Source: Chaetoderma sp. LZ-2023a (Eukaryota > Mollusca > Caudofoveata > Chaetodermatida > Chaetodermatidae). From it: 64,000 bases of DNA. Positions 1 through 11,582 of this stretch are shown here, one piece after another (positions within the stretch are counted from its first letter, which is position 1; each line of letters opens with the position of its first letter). A program made the position numbers and the translations under genes. A model generated the notes under the pieces. That model had not been told where the DNA came from. It saw nothing but the letters and a program-made list of their open reading frames with translations, and did no database searches. The stretch covers positions 35,094,351 to 35,158,350 of the forward strand of contig CM067372.1 of NCBI GenBank assembly GCA_034401795.1, read 5' to 3'.

Positions 1-1050
1 TAGAAGATTAACAATATGCTCATTGTATTCACTGAGAGTTAGAAGATTAACAATATGCTCATTGTATTCACTGAGAGTTAGAAGATTAACAATATGCTCA
101 TTGTATTCACTGAGAGTTAGAAGATTAACAATATGCTCACTGTATTCGCTGAGAGTTAGAAGATTAGCAATATGCTCATTGTATTCACTGAGAGTTAGAA
201 GATTAACAATATGCTCACTGTATTCACTGAGAGTTAGAAGATTAACAATATGCTCACTGTATTCACTGAGAGTTAGAAGATTAACAATATGCTCATTGTA
301 TTCACTGAGAGTTAGAAGATTAACAATATGCTCATTGTATTCACTGAGAGTTAGAAGATTAACAATATGCTCATTGTATTCACTGAGAGTTAGAAGATTA
401 ACAATATGCTCACTGTATTCGCTGAGAGTTAGAAGATTAGCAATATGCTCATTGTATTCACTGAGAGTTAGAAGATTAACAATATGCTCACTGTATTCAC
501 TGAGAGTTAGAAGATTAACAATATGCTCACTGTATTCACTGAGAGTTAGAAGATTAACAATATGCTCACTGTATTCACTGAGAGTTAGAAGATTAACAAT
601 ATGCTCATTGTATTCACTGACAGTTAGAAGATTAACAATATGCTCATTGTATTCACTGAGAGTTAGAAGATTAGCAATATGCTCATTGTATTCACTGAGA
701 GTTAGAAGATTAACAATATGCTCACTGTATTCACTGAGAGTTAGAAGATTAACAATATGCTCACTGTATTCACTGAGAGTTAGAAGATTAACAATATGCT
801 CACTGTATTCACTGAGAGTTAGAAGATTAACAATATGCTCATTGTATTCACTGACAGTTAGAAGATTAACAATGTGCTCATTGTATTCACTGAGAGTTAG
901 AAGATTAACAATATGCTCACTGTATTCACTGAGAGTTAGAAGATTAACAATATGCTCATTGTATTCACTGAGAGTTAGAAGATTAACAATATGCTCACTG
1001 TATTCACTGAGAGTTAGAAGATTAACAATATGCTCACTGTATTCGCTGAC
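1..1050. repeat. 39-bp tandem satellite, about 27 copies
   Basis: A head-to-tail array with a strict 39-bp period, cut by the window start. Because 39 is divisible by 3 the array is open in one frame and yields a 13-residue repeating peptide, which is an artefact. Copies differ by a few recurrent substitutions (C/T within CTCAYTG, AACAA/AGCAA, GAGAG/GACAG). Two of the variants recur six copies apart, which hints at higher-order units of about 234 bp. The array ends cleanly at about 1050 in unique AT-rich sequence. Confidence 0.97.
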
Positions 1051-1254
1051 TCGGAAATATTGCCATAGCTATCATTTCTAGCATGCTCACATACTGAACT
1101 AAAATGCAAAGCAAAATTTCAATTTTCCGATAATTATAAGTATGCAAACTAAACCTTTCCCCTAGTTAGATTTTGGCAGACCGTTAATATGTTTTACCAC
1201 AGGCCTTTAAATTTTCGGTTATCCAATCGCACTAGTACATATCCCCATAATATC
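1051..1254. other. Unique AT-rich spacer
   Basis: No gene, repeat or signal recognised between the satellite and the next palindrome. Confidence 0.6.
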
Positions 1255-1436
1255 TATATATAATATACACAAGGTATGAAAGCTTCATCTGTGGGCACCA
1301 TTGTCAGAAAGCTGATTGGTTGGTTTGTTGTCAAAATCTGGTGACATCACGGTTCTGACTACAAACCACCCAATCAGCTTTCTGACAATGGTAGCCACAG
1401 ACGAAAGTTTCATACCTTGTGTATATTATATATAGT
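1255..1436. mobile_element. Fold-back MITE (palindrome)
   Basis: Two arms of about 75 bp are near-perfect reverse complements (about 1256-1333 and 1360-1434), with outer ends reading ATATACACAAGGTATGAAAG and its complement. The loop is about 25 bp and there is no coding capacity. This fits a non-autonomous fold-back DNA transposon. No other copy was seen in the window. Confidence 0.85.
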
Positions 1437-2870
1437 AGGGGGGATATGTGGTAGAGGGATGGATGGACGAAAATTCAACGGCCTGTGGTTTTACTTAGGG
1501 CCCCCGGAATCCCACAGAAGTGAAAAGAATTATGTTGCCATCTGTTCCAGGGTGATCTACAGATTGACTGGATTAAGATGGATGGATGGACGAATGGATG
1601 GATATGCATGTGTTTTATTTAACCCATTATCGGCTACGAGTTGACTGTTAAGTCTTTGCCAAGTGTACATTATGCTATAAATGGTTAGAGTAGGCATGCA
1701 AATTTCTGACAGATAAAATATTTTTGTAAACATCTTCATTCTTGACCCATGTGTGTGAATACTAGCCTGAGTCATCTAACTATTCCCAAATCATCTGAAC
1801 AATTTCTCGATCGAGGGTATGACTAGAGCCGAGGGGTTGCCAAGCGGAAGCAACACGCTTCCATCATTATGCCAATTTTGGTAGGCTCTACGAGATTATT
1901 CTATAGTAAAAATACTGAGAGGCTGAGATAAATATCCTGACATGACGCCAGAAACTTCCCAGAGTCAGCGAACTCGGGCTAGAGGGATATTATTACGCTG
2001 CATGCGTTACTAGATGGATAAATAGACAGACGAATGACCGAATGATCAAACGAAGAGCTGTATATAACATTTCACTGATTACTGTACCAAAATAGTTTTA
2101 TTATACAAGCTGTCTTCTCTCGAGGTATTATTATGTACCGTTAGTCATTTTCAAAGGGTGATAACTCTGTTTGTGCAAAACAAGTTGTTTAGAACTTAGA
2201 AAAGTTATCTTCAGAAAGTGGTTATTAATTTAATTGCTAACTTTTTCTAACGGAGAATGAGATAAATGTGCCTATATAGGGGATGTACAAGTGTCTCACT
2301 GGTTGACAAATGAAGTTCCACAATTGGCTACCCAATTACCAATTCTGCCATTGATTAAGCAAAGTGTGGACAACCTCGCCTAGGGATGTACAAACGTTTA
2401 AAACATTTAAATCAGAAGTACAAAGTTGGTATTCGTGAAAAGAAAACGACACTCCAAACTTCAACGTGGATACAGTAAATACTATTAATTCTAAATGACC
2501 GTCGAATACTTTGTAAACTGTGTCAATAACGTTTAAAGTTGCATACGCCAGTATGATGTGGCTAGATCAAAGGTCACGACCTCGAAATTACTTAGTGGCC
2601 TATTGGATAATTGGTCTTAATGTAGGAAAGTAGGCCGATGCTGCTTAGAGCTTACTAGACCTAATTGGCGTAGTTAACTATAGCGGACCCAAGATAATTG
2701 CTTAGTACACATATTAGGTAATGAATCTTTCCACTTTATCCCTCCTTCATTTGACGTCATGTGACGTTACAATCAACTACGTGACGTGCAGGATGATGTC
2801 ATGAGCATTACGTCATGAATGCCTCGATTTAGTCCGTCTTAAACGTTTAATAGTCCGTCGTCAAGTTGTA
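1437..2870. other. Non-coding stretch, nothing recognised
   Basis: Mixed AT-rich sequence with short ORFs only and a few GGATG repeats near 1460 and 1580. No exon-like segment, RNA gene or repeat family was recognised. Confidence 0.5.
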
Positions 2871-2871
2871 C

Positions 2872-3115
2872 GAATTGTAGGCCTATGTCTTTACTATTTA
2901 ATAACGGTGTTGTTGAATATTTTGAAACTAATTTGACTGGGCGATGTTGCCGCCATTGGCAGCAACAGGCCGCCCAAAATATTCAGCAGCTTGCCTGTAT
3001 AGTTTTCTGAAAATTAATAACCAGGGAGTTCGGGGATCGAACGATCCCAATACGAGTGAGGTGTGGGTGGAGTTTAGATAGAGATGGGCGGGGCATAGCT
3101 AAAACCATTCTCGCT
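2872..3115 (+). mobile_element. MITE-B, long composite copy
   Basis: The core is a short fold-back (about 2909-2990) whose left arm reads TTGAATATTTTGAAACTAAT. Downstream come the associated modules ATCGAACGATCCCAA and GGGCGGGGCATAGCTAAAA. The same order of modules recurs at 21805-22045 and 42690-42930, and inverted at 25690-25905, so fold-back and tail move as one non-autonomous element of about 250 bp. Confidence 0.8.
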
Positions 3116-4470
3116 ACACGATCGGACCAATTACGTAATTACGTTGACGATGGCTAGTTATGTGGCAGAGTGTCTGTCTGGAGTTACGACATCACGTCGC
3201 GAGAATGAGCTAAAACTGGAAATGTCAATTGCTTAGTACTTAGTAGACATAGAAGGTAATTGACATTAATTGGTATAATTAGGTCTATGGTTGCTTCGTA
3301 GTCATTGTATCTTATTGTTAATAAAATACATAGTCAGACTTTTTATGTGATCAGCTGGCTGCGTTGTCATACGCAATGATAATCGTATCTCTTTGTAAGC
3401 CATTGTGAAATGGCCTCTGCAATGTAGGATACTACCAGAACAAAGGGCAAGGGCATGGAGATAACTCATTATAGGTCAGGGAGAGGAGATTTAGTTGCCT
3501 TTCACTCGGGACAAAATATAACATTTACATTTTAAGCAGCAAAAAAAAAAATGATGTTCGGTTGTTTTACTATTGTGATCAATCATAACATTAACCACCA
3601 AAAGCCTGCTCTGGCCATTTCATCAAGTTGTGCCCTCTTGTTATGACCACCTCACTTCTAGAGCCATCTTTATCTAATTCTGATGCATTACCAATATCAT
3701 AGCTATGTAGAAGACTTGCGCATGCGCGTGGGTGCGTGCGGCCGCAAGTGAGTGCGTGCGTGCGTGCGTGCGTGCGTGTGCATAGTGCAATGGTGAAGCA
3801 TTAACACTCTAATATTGATTGCGCTCAGTGTTCGTAAAAGGTCAGTGCTAAATGTACTTTGTTAAACTATAAATACGCACTGGAACTATGCATTCACTTT
3901 TATGTGTGATGTTTGACTACACACCACGTCTAGCGCGTAGTTTATATAGATCATTATCAAATGAGAAATGGAGTACAAGTTGACGGAGTATGCTTCATAG
4001 ACGAGGGAGAGAAGTTATTTGATAACACACACCCCCACCCCTCCCATCAACTCTACATAACAGGTCAGGAATGAGGTCTTCATGAACGAGAACAAGACTG
4101 AGCTTACCCATGTGTACATATCAGCTACAGATAGATTTGGCGACAATGGCGTCCGCCACGCCGCTGCATGCTGATGGTAGGCAAGAATTGAAGGAGAGCA
4201 GACTCCTCATCCCCGTGATATATGCAACTCCTCTGACATTGCTGTATGAATCATGATATTGCGTCGTGGGAAACATTCTTCCTGTCCTTTCGGAAACCAA
4301 TTGGCCAGTCCCCCTCCACACCAGAAGGCAGCCCCAATATAAACCCGGATTCATATGGGAAAGTCACATAATAAACGGGGTTGATTTCCACCAAACGGGT
4401 TCGTAGAAGATAGCGTGATGGATAGATGGACACACAGACATACGGACAAAAGTGATCACAAAATTCATGA
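3116..4470. repeat. Non-coding DNA with a GTGC microsatellite
   Basis: A GTGC/TGCG microsatellite lies at about 3722-3781, with an A-run at 3541-3551. The rest is non-coding sequence in which no gene was recognised. ORFs reaching in from 4121-4631 on the minus strand are low-complexity artefacts. Confidence 0.6.
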
Positions 4471-4479
4471 TAAATGGAA

Positions 4480-4754
4480 TAATAGCCGCCGCTGCCTCCG
4501 CCGCCGCTGCCGACGGCGGAGATGATAACGACAAAGAAACAAAAAACAACAACAAACAACAACAACAACAACAACAATATCACAAACAGCACCGTTGCCA
4601 CAAGCATCACAACAGACACACACACCGCCACACAACACCAACTTAGTCAACACGCCATACGGACAAGTGATCACAAAATTCCTGACGAGTGGAATAATAA
4701 CGACCACCGCCGCCGCCACACAACAACACCAACAATAACAACAACAACAACAAC

Positions 4755-4797
<43 letters not shown>

Positions 4798-5240
4798 TCA
4801 CAAACAGGACCGTTGGCACATGCTTCACAACAAACACCAACACCGCCATATAACAACAAATAAGCCAACGCCGCCATTGCACACCCCACCACCACCCCCA
4901 CCCACCACCACCAACCCAAATACCACAACCAACAGCATCAATAAAAACAACAACGACACCAAAAGTTCCCACCACCACGACCACAACAACTATAATCCCA
5001 CCACCAGCATTAGGCCTACCACCACTACAATTCCAACATGAGCAAAACCACCATCACACGCACGGGTACCACCACCACCGCCACCACAACAACCACAACA
5101 ACAACCACAAAAACACCCTGCATGCAGCGACAATAACAACAACCAACAGCAGCATCAACAGCGGCGGCGGTGGTGGATGTGGCGGCAGTCGTGGATGCGA
5201 CGGCAGCAGCATCAGCGACAAAAATGATGGTGGTGACGTC
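4480..5240. repeat. Low-complexity CAA/CCA/ATA-rich tract
   Basis: About 760 bp made almost only of ACA, CCA, AAT and GCC trinucleotides, including a pure (TAA)n run near 4755-4795. Strand asymmetry is extreme, with C and A dominating the plus strand up to about 5150. All ORFs here give poly-T/N/P or poly-V/L/G peptides and are not genes. A degenerate internal duplication exists: AACACGCCATACGGACAAGTG at 4650 resembles sequence at 4436-4455. Confidence 0.85.
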
Positions 5241-5403
5241 TAAGCGGAAGACGACGAGAATGAATGACGATGACGATGGCTGGTGGCGATGAAACTATGA
5301 TAACAGTTAGTACCGATGCCGACGTGAATCACGTGATGTCTGTAGTAAGTCGGTCAATCCCGCCTCCTGAACTAAAGAACTAGTGTTTTCTTACTTCCGT
5401 CAT

Positions 5404-5590
5404 GATTTTTAACCCATTCATGAGGAAGCCGACCGAAACTGGCATTTGCAGTCCACGAAAATACTAGTTTTGAAAATGTACCACTGGAATTACTGGCTCA
5501 ATAACCGAGTCAGTCATTCGATAACCGAGTCAGTCATTCCAGTGGTACATTTTCAAACATAGTATTCTCTTTGACTACACATGGAGTTTC
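5404..5590. mobile_element. MITE-A copy (TTAA-type fold-back)
   Basis: Begins with TTAACCCATT and contains the arms TGTACCACTGGAATTACTGG and CATTCCAGTGGTACATTTTC around a duplicated CCGAGTCAGTCATTC. The same arms recur at 36709, 42185 and 44229. TTAA at the start, with CCCWTT next to it, fits a piggyBac-like non-autonomous element. Confidence 0.75.
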
Positions 5591-5879
5591 AATAATGAAA
5601 TGTTTTGATTTTCTTGATCAGATGTAGACATTACAGGGTTAGCGATATTAAATCACGCACACCCACCCGTACGATATATTTCAATAAACAATCTTACTGT
5701 TGTATATAGGACTAAGTTGATAAAATGTTTCTAGATAAGTCTTGATCAAACCAGTTCTAACTGAAACTGACTGGCTAATGATTAGAGTCACTAGTCTGTC
5801 AATAGAGGTTTGGTTTACGTCACGCAGTGCAAAAATCGACCATTAAATACGCAGAATTTCGATCAACCGACCAGCGTGA

Positions 5880-5975
5880 ACTGGGTGGGTAGGAGGAGGA
5901 GGGATGGGTGGGGTGGTGGGGGTGGGGTGGGAGGGTGGGGTGGGGTGGGGTTGGGGGGGGGGGGTTGGATTCGGG
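5880..5975 (+). repeat. G-rich, quadruplex-prone tract
   Basis: GGTGGG and GGGTGG repeats end in an uninterrupted run of about 12 G. At least four G3+ runs lie close together, so a G-quadruplex is possible on this strand. A pyrimidine counterpart (poly-C) occurs at about 6133-6152. Confidence 0.75.
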
Positions 5976-6164
5976 TTGCGCTCAACCAATAAATCTCGGA
6001 CTTCGTATCATGTGATACTTTGACAAAATGTCAGAAACATGTTTTGCAAATACTGATAGAACAAGGTATCTAGAACCTCAGTAGCTGCGGGTTTCACTGT
6101 GAACATGATTTTTTACCTTTTTAACACAATTGCACCCCCCCCCCCTCCCCCCGTAGAAGGGTGA

Positions 6165-6630
6165 CGATATGGCCGGCGATTCTGATTGATCGAGAGAGCG
6201 ACGAGGTCATCAATATTTGAATTAGGCCATGCCCACATCTTCCCGACCAAAAATACTAGAACCTGATTGTTCGAGTGAAAAATACTTTGTTCTCTCTCGA
6301 CGAATCAGATTCGAGTAATATGTACGGAAAAAAGGGTGTGTGGAGGTTCGAAGTCGTTAGTGGGCCCATCTCGTCGCTCTGAGACTGGAGATCATGTGAC
6401 ACCACTAGGCGAATCAGAATCGATGCCCATCTCGTCACCCTGGTAAGGCCATCCATCTCATCGCCCTGGTCAGATCATGTGACACAATCTATGCTCATTG
6501 CTGGGCTAATGAACCATGAAAGGGGTGTGGCCTAAGGTCTGGGGGCGTGACCTAATGCTGTCCATATCGTAGCACTGGTAAGGCCGTCCATCTCCTCACC
6601 CTGTCCGGACCACGTGACGCCATCTACACT
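6165..6630. repeat. Dispersed repeat G (AGGCCATGCCC family)
   Basis: Contains the modules ATCAATATTTGAATTAGGCC, ATGTGACACCA and repeated CATCTCGTCACCCTGGT. The same modules, in other order and orientation, occur at 9065-9640, 11685-11800 and 21655-21690. It has no coding capacity and looks like an old repeat broken into short internal duplications. Confidence 0.65.
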
Positions 6631-7048
6631 ACATCTACATCTACAACAACACTTAGTCCGTCACCAATTATGTGTTCGTAATGACCTTCTTTATGTCATT
6701 CATGACGTCATTGATTCTGGCACCAGCCTACACGTCACCTAGTTGTTTATGACGTCATATGATGGATGGATGAACTGAAAAGGCCCATTGGTTAAAGGCT
6801 CTCTTTCTCCCTCATTCCATCTGCTTCTCATCTCCTCTCCCGCCAACCCCACCCCCTTCTCTCCGAGTGGAGGCTGTTACTGCTCTTAACACCCTAACAG
6901 AGTCACCTATAGCTAAAAAAGTAAACTTCTACAGGTCTGGAGAACCCTATTTTGAAAGTTATTAAGCTCTGATCTTTCGATCAGGAAATTGTCAAAATAC
7001 ATTTCTCGGGCATGAATGAAACACCTCAAATAAATTCGAAGGGGTTAA

Positions 7049-7119
<71 letters not shown>

Positions 7120-7790
7120 ACATTCTGACCAATATTTTGAAACTAATTCGACTGAGCATTATTTATGGTCATAGGTCTCAAAGACCCATTAGATTCAAGA
7201 TATTCATCAACCTTTGAGAATAGCTACTCTTGTAACAGTATTACAGTAATCTAGCTTTCAACGTATGTAAACTCGATTCCACATAGCGTCCAAAAGTGTT
7301 CAGACTCTGCAAAGGGTTCAGCGCTGTTATGCGCTCATAGGGTTCATAGTGAATTACATGGTGCGCAACTGTTGCTGTTGCGTTAGTAGATGACATAGTT
7401 GTTACTGCTGCTGTTGTTGCGCTTATTGTTGCTGCTGTTGTTGGGTTTGTGCAGGTTAGATTGGGTGACATTAATAGCGACAAAAGAAAATTCAGACTCG
7501 GGCATTTGCTGATTTGTGGGATTTAATAACAGTAAAGCAGACAACTGAGAGAAGCAAATTAAGTTAGTGCATGTTTGAGTAAACATCGCTCGGGACTCAA
7601 TCGAGCCATGCACCTTTACATTTCTTATACAAATTGTCAGTATTTAACATTTAAATACATGCATTCGTTATTATACAACGCGCATGTAGTCCTCTTTATA
7701 GACATATTCTAATGCTCTTCATAATATAACAGGACATTATCAACAGGTCTTAGAAAATAGTCTATGCTCGAGAACGAATATTCTCTCTGA
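6631..7790. repeat. Non-coding DNA with an (AAT)n/(ATT)n tract
   Basis: (AAT)n from about 7055 runs into (ATT)n near 7104-7118. A MITE-B solo arm follows at 7130-7160 and a GTT/GCT-rich stretch at 7365-7450. Otherwise nothing was recognised. Confidence 0.6.
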
Positions 7791-8910
7791 GACAGTCGAT
7801 CACACTGACAACCGTAGATAGTCTGTTTTCGCTAGGTAATCTATAACATCCTTCAAGGCTTTAGCGAATGTCTTTATAATCGCACTCTGAACATTCGAAT
7901 CGTTATCATTAAAAATCTCACCACCATCATTCTCAGGAGAGGTGAAGTAAATGAAGAGTCCCTCAGAAAAGGGTGTACTCATTACATTGTTCTCGAAAAT
8001 GACACTTTCTAGAGCAGGGTCATCAAACCATGCTAATCGATTTTCGAGATCTGCCACAGTGTTCTGAGAGCTTCAGGATTTTTCTTCTTCCAGCAATTTG
8101 CATTCTACTATTGAGTCTGCGCCGTTAGATCGAACTCTGGAAAATCTTTTAGAAATGTATTGTCCAGATATGGCTGTAGTGTAGGAAGAGGTTGGTCTAA
8201 GATATCATTTTCCGATTCGTTAGACCCGTCGAGCACACGCACCCATGTTAGACCCAATAAACATTCCAATTAGCTATTCTACAAAACGTACAGTCTTTCC
8301 TCTTTGCAGACTCTCCTCCTCCTTCGATAGCATGTTCGGTGATTATCTTTACCTCTTAACCGTCTTCATCCATCACTATTCTTAGGTAAGTCTATTTCTC
8401 GACACTACTGAGTTAGAAAATAGGCCTATCTGACAAATATCTATGCCAGAATGATCATCGTTAGTGATTAACTCCACCCTTAACAACACATCCCAAGGTT
8501 CTGCAGATATCATAGCTTCCACCATCTTGATTGTCTATATATGTATGAATTGCGGGTAGTTAAATTAATATAGAGTTCATTAAGGCACCATTTATTTCAG
8601 CGATGTTGGACTTCAGAATATGCGTTGTCAAAGAGGTTAATGTGTCTAAACATAGGTTTCATCTCACGGCTGCCTGGATGCATAACGTAACAACCTATGT
8701 TGATGTAAGGCTGTTTACAACCAATTTTTTCGAACATAGGCATCATCTTGGTAAACTATCTAAATGTATTATAGTACATAAATACTCCGCGCCTGGTAGG
8801 ATAGATGCTACCAACACTAAATTTCCATATGTCATCTACAGGTTCATCACTATGTTTCATAACTGTTATGTACTAATTGTCGCCGAGATCTACAGGTCAT
8901 TCGCAACATA
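7790..8910 (-). pseudogene. Decayed coding relic, family unknown
   Basis: Minus-strand frames give protein-like, non-repetitive sequence in consecutive blocks: 8057-7800 (85 residues, includes LAWFDDPALES), about 8260-8110 (includes LPTLQPYLDNTFLKDFPEFD), 8526-8390 (starts at an ATG, includes SAEPWDVLLRVEL) and about 8865-8600 (includes MHPGSREMKPMFRHINLFD). Blocks are separated by stops and frame changes, so this is at least one dead gene and perhaps two. A TATA-like element (CATATATAG) sits 14-20 bases before the ATG at 8526, a very short leader typical of compact viral genes. I do not recognise the family. Composition resembles the relic at 15-19 kb, so a third virus-like fragment is possible but unproven. 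Confidence 0.45.
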
Positions 8911-9064
8911 AAAAGTACGCTGAATTCATTGTGACTATTATAGAAACTTTACTTAATCACTGAAAAGCTTTATACAATTACACTTTTCCCAAACTTTTTA
9001 TACCCGTATTACCCGAGGGTCACGCCAGCTACTCGAACATGTCTTAAGACGTTATAACTCTACA

Positions 9065-9640
9065 AACCCAGGGTGACTGGATGGGAGTTGATTCTGATTG
9101 ATCGACCGAATGATGATGTCATCAATATTTGAATTAGGCCATGCCCCCATTTTCACGGCTCATTGGGCCCGGCAACGTGCCAGTGGTGTCATGTGATCTG
9201 ACAAAGGCAATGAGTTAGACTACATTAGGCCACGTCCCCAGACCTTAGGCCACACCCCGTTCGTGGGTCAATAGGCCTGACAACGAGCCAGCTGGTGTTA
9301 ATAGATCTAACCAACCCCAGGGTGACGAGATGGATGGCCTTACCAGTGTGACGATATGGACTGTATTAGGCCATGTCCTCACACCTTAGGCCACGCCCCT
9401 TTCAAGGGTCATTAGGCCCGACAACCAGCATGGATGGTGTCACATGATCTGACCAGGGTGACGAGATGGACGGCCATACTGGTGTGATGATAGGGACCGC
9501 ATTAGCCAGCGCTCCAAGACCTTAGGCCACACTCCTTCCATGGGCCATTAGGCATCGATTCTCATTGCCCTACATTTGTCACGTGATCTTAGCCATGCCC
9601 ATTAATGACATCTGATCTCATTATACCTGTCAATCATCAG
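9065..9640. repeat. Dispersed repeat G, second copy
   Basis: Shares GATGTCATCAATATTTGAAT, TAGGCCATGCCCCCAT and GGTGACGAGATGGA with 6165-6630, partly inverted. Internal sub-repeats of about 110 bp (GACCTTAGGCCACRCCCC, GATCTGACCAGGGTGACGAG) show a degenerate tandem structure. No gene. Confidence 0.65.
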
Positions 9641-9686
9641 TACCGCGAAATCAGCGAAAATATGGGAGGAGATCTAGTAGCGACAA

Positions 9687-10224
9687 AAGAAAATTCAGGT
9701 CATAGGTCATAGGCCTGTTCATATGAAAATTCAGGTCATAGGTCATAGGCCTGTTCATATGAAAATTCAGGTCATAGGTCATACGCCTGTTCATATGAAA
9801 ATTCAGGTCATAGGTCATAGGCCTGTTCATATGAAAATTCAGGTCATAGGTCATAGGCCTGTTCATATGAAAATTCAGGTCATAGGTCATAGGCCTGTTC
9901 ATATGAAAATTCAGGTCATAGGTCATAGGCCTGTTCATATGAAAATTCAGGTCATAGGTCATAGGCCTGTTCATATGAAAATTCAGGTCATAGGTCATAG
10001 GCCTGTTCATATGAAAATTCAGGTCATAGGTCATATGCCTGTTCATATGGAAATTCAGGTCATAGGTCATAGTCCTGTTCATATGAAAATTCAGGTCATA
10101 GGTCATAGGCCTGTTCATATGAAAATTCAGGTCATAGGTCATAGGCCTGTTCATATGAAAATTCAGGTCATAGGTCATAGGCCTGTTCACATGAAAATTC
10201 AGGTCATAGGTCATAGGCCTGTTC
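9687..10224. repeat. 36-bp tandem satellite, about 15 copies
   Basis: Exact 36-bp period; each unit contains two AGGTCATA half-sites in tandem plus CATATGAAAATTC. Copies are over 97 per cent alike, so the array is recently homogenised. It is open in all frames, giving 12-residue peptide repeats on both strands; these are artefacts. The direct AGGTCA repeats resemble nuclear-receptor half-sites (see findings). Confidence 0.97.
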
Positions 10225-10607
10225 GGTTAATTGATATTTCATCGATAGTTGATTATTTTTTCTGACAATTATATAATCGAGTGTAAAATGAAATAATCGA
10301 AAAATCGAAAAAATCAGTTTAATCGAACAAAAATTGATTATTAATTTTTAATCAGGCTATATAAGGCATCGGTGGCTTGATTGTTCTAGCAAGGTAGTTG
10401 TATAAACATTTATTCCTGACTTTCAAGCCTGCACCTCCCGAGTCATAAACAGTAGCAATCAAATGTTTCCGATCACTGACATATCAAGCAATTACTTATA
10501 TATAATATGGAACATTATCCGCCTCTGAAGGCAATAGGCTGAAGTGTTGGTGGCCATTTTGCCAAAAAAAATATAAAAAATAAATTCTTTTTTCATAGTA
10601 AATTCAC

Positions 10608-10705
10608 AATGTTGCCGAATGTTTTGGAACTAATTTGACATAAGCGTTTGTTGCCTAAGGCAGCAACAACCTACAGTCAAATGATTTTCAAAATATTCTG
10701 CTTTT
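10608..10705. mobile_element. MITE-B fold-back copy
   Basis: Diverged arms AATGTTTTGGAACTAATTTG and CAGTCAAATGATTTTCAAAA flank a core reading TTGCCTAAGGCAGCAAC, the same palindromic core seen at 27302-27340 and 43722-43750. Confidence 0.75.
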
Positions 10706-11082
10706 CCATTACTGGAAAGTGTGGAAACATTGTAGATAGGGCTATAATAATAAAATTAAAGGTTGATCTATGTAATGTTAAAATTAATTTGACGTCTTTT
10801 TACTGTGTTGAAAGTCTGGGAATACGAGCCGGTTTATTAAAACCATTATCTATTGGGAACGAGGGGACAATGGATTCAAAATTGACGTCCTTATATTGGG
10901 CATGGTTGTTCCTCGCGTTCAGCTATCAGCGGAATGCATATGTTATCTAATAGTTTTCGAGAAATCGCCTTTTCCGTGCCACATATCCTCATAATAAACC
11001 TATGGGAGTAACATCGGAACAGTGTTCCTATAGTCTTCTTCAGATATTCTTCAAACCTGGCCAGATTATAGAACATTGTCTT
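10706..11082. other. Non-coding, nothing recognised
   Basis: AT-rich sequence. The ORF of 100 codons ending at 10950 has no protein-like features and begins inside a MITE. Confidence 0.5.
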
Positions 11083-11320
11083 CTTCTTCTTTTCGTTCGC
11101 TGATCATACCGCCTGTCCTGTAAGTGACTATCGACATGATCATAAGCGTTAAGTGCGTGGATCCATGGTTTATTAGAGTGCGCCGTGTGGCCTGGAATCT
11201 CCGTCTTCAGCACTCGAGGTTTCTGTCAGGGTTACCTCACCCTTACCTCCTTTAGTCGCCTCTTACGACACGCAGAGGATACGGAAGGTGTATTCTAAGC
11301 CCCACCTACAGGGCGAATAG
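11083..11320 (-). mobile_element. SINE-like or LINE-tail fragment (tentative)
   Basis: Starts with (CTT)n, the complement of an (AAG)n tail, as in the LINE tails at 59805 and 63824. The body includes TCGCCTCTTACGACACGCAG and ends GCCCCACCTACAGGGCGA. This is a segment type I associate with tRNA-derived SINEs or LINE 3' regions of marine invertebrates. No RNA polymerase III box was confirmed by eye. Confidence 0.4.
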
Positions 11321-11499
11321 AACATTGTAAGATCTAAATAATTTCCAATGAAAATTTTAATATCTCTCTTGAGTCAAGGTAAGTCACGAGTAAAGATTTC
11401 CAATTCTCATGTTTGCAATAAGTTACCTGCCTTTCATCATGCAACTTCAAAGAGCATGTTAGATGACACACTATTTTATCCTTAGGGTCTCAGTGACCT

Positions 11500-11529
11500 C
11501 TCTCTCCCTCCCTCCCTCCCTCCCTCCCT

Positions 11530-11579
<50 letters not shown>
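11500..11579. repeat. (CCCT)n(CT)n microsatellite
   Basis: Pure polypyrimidine tract, CTCC/CCCT repeats followed by about 25 CT dinucleotides. Confidence 0.95.

Positions 11580-11582
<3 letters not shown>

Noticed and set aside
1-1050. CRISPR array
   Set aside because: Contiguous tandem copies without unique spacers, in an animal genome; same for 9687-10224 and 29860-33060.
23-1081. 352-codon ORF
   Set aside because: Frame through a 39-bp satellite; the repeat length divisible by three keeps it open.
3722-3781. CpG island or promoter from GCGTGCGTGC
   Set aside because: Simple GTGC microsatellite.
4251-5041. Poly-N/T and poly-V/L proteins
   Set aside because: Low-complexity trinucleotide tract read in several frames.
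9651-10265. Long ORFs on both strands (180 and 187 codons)
   Set aside because: Produced by the 36-bp satellite; both strands equally open.
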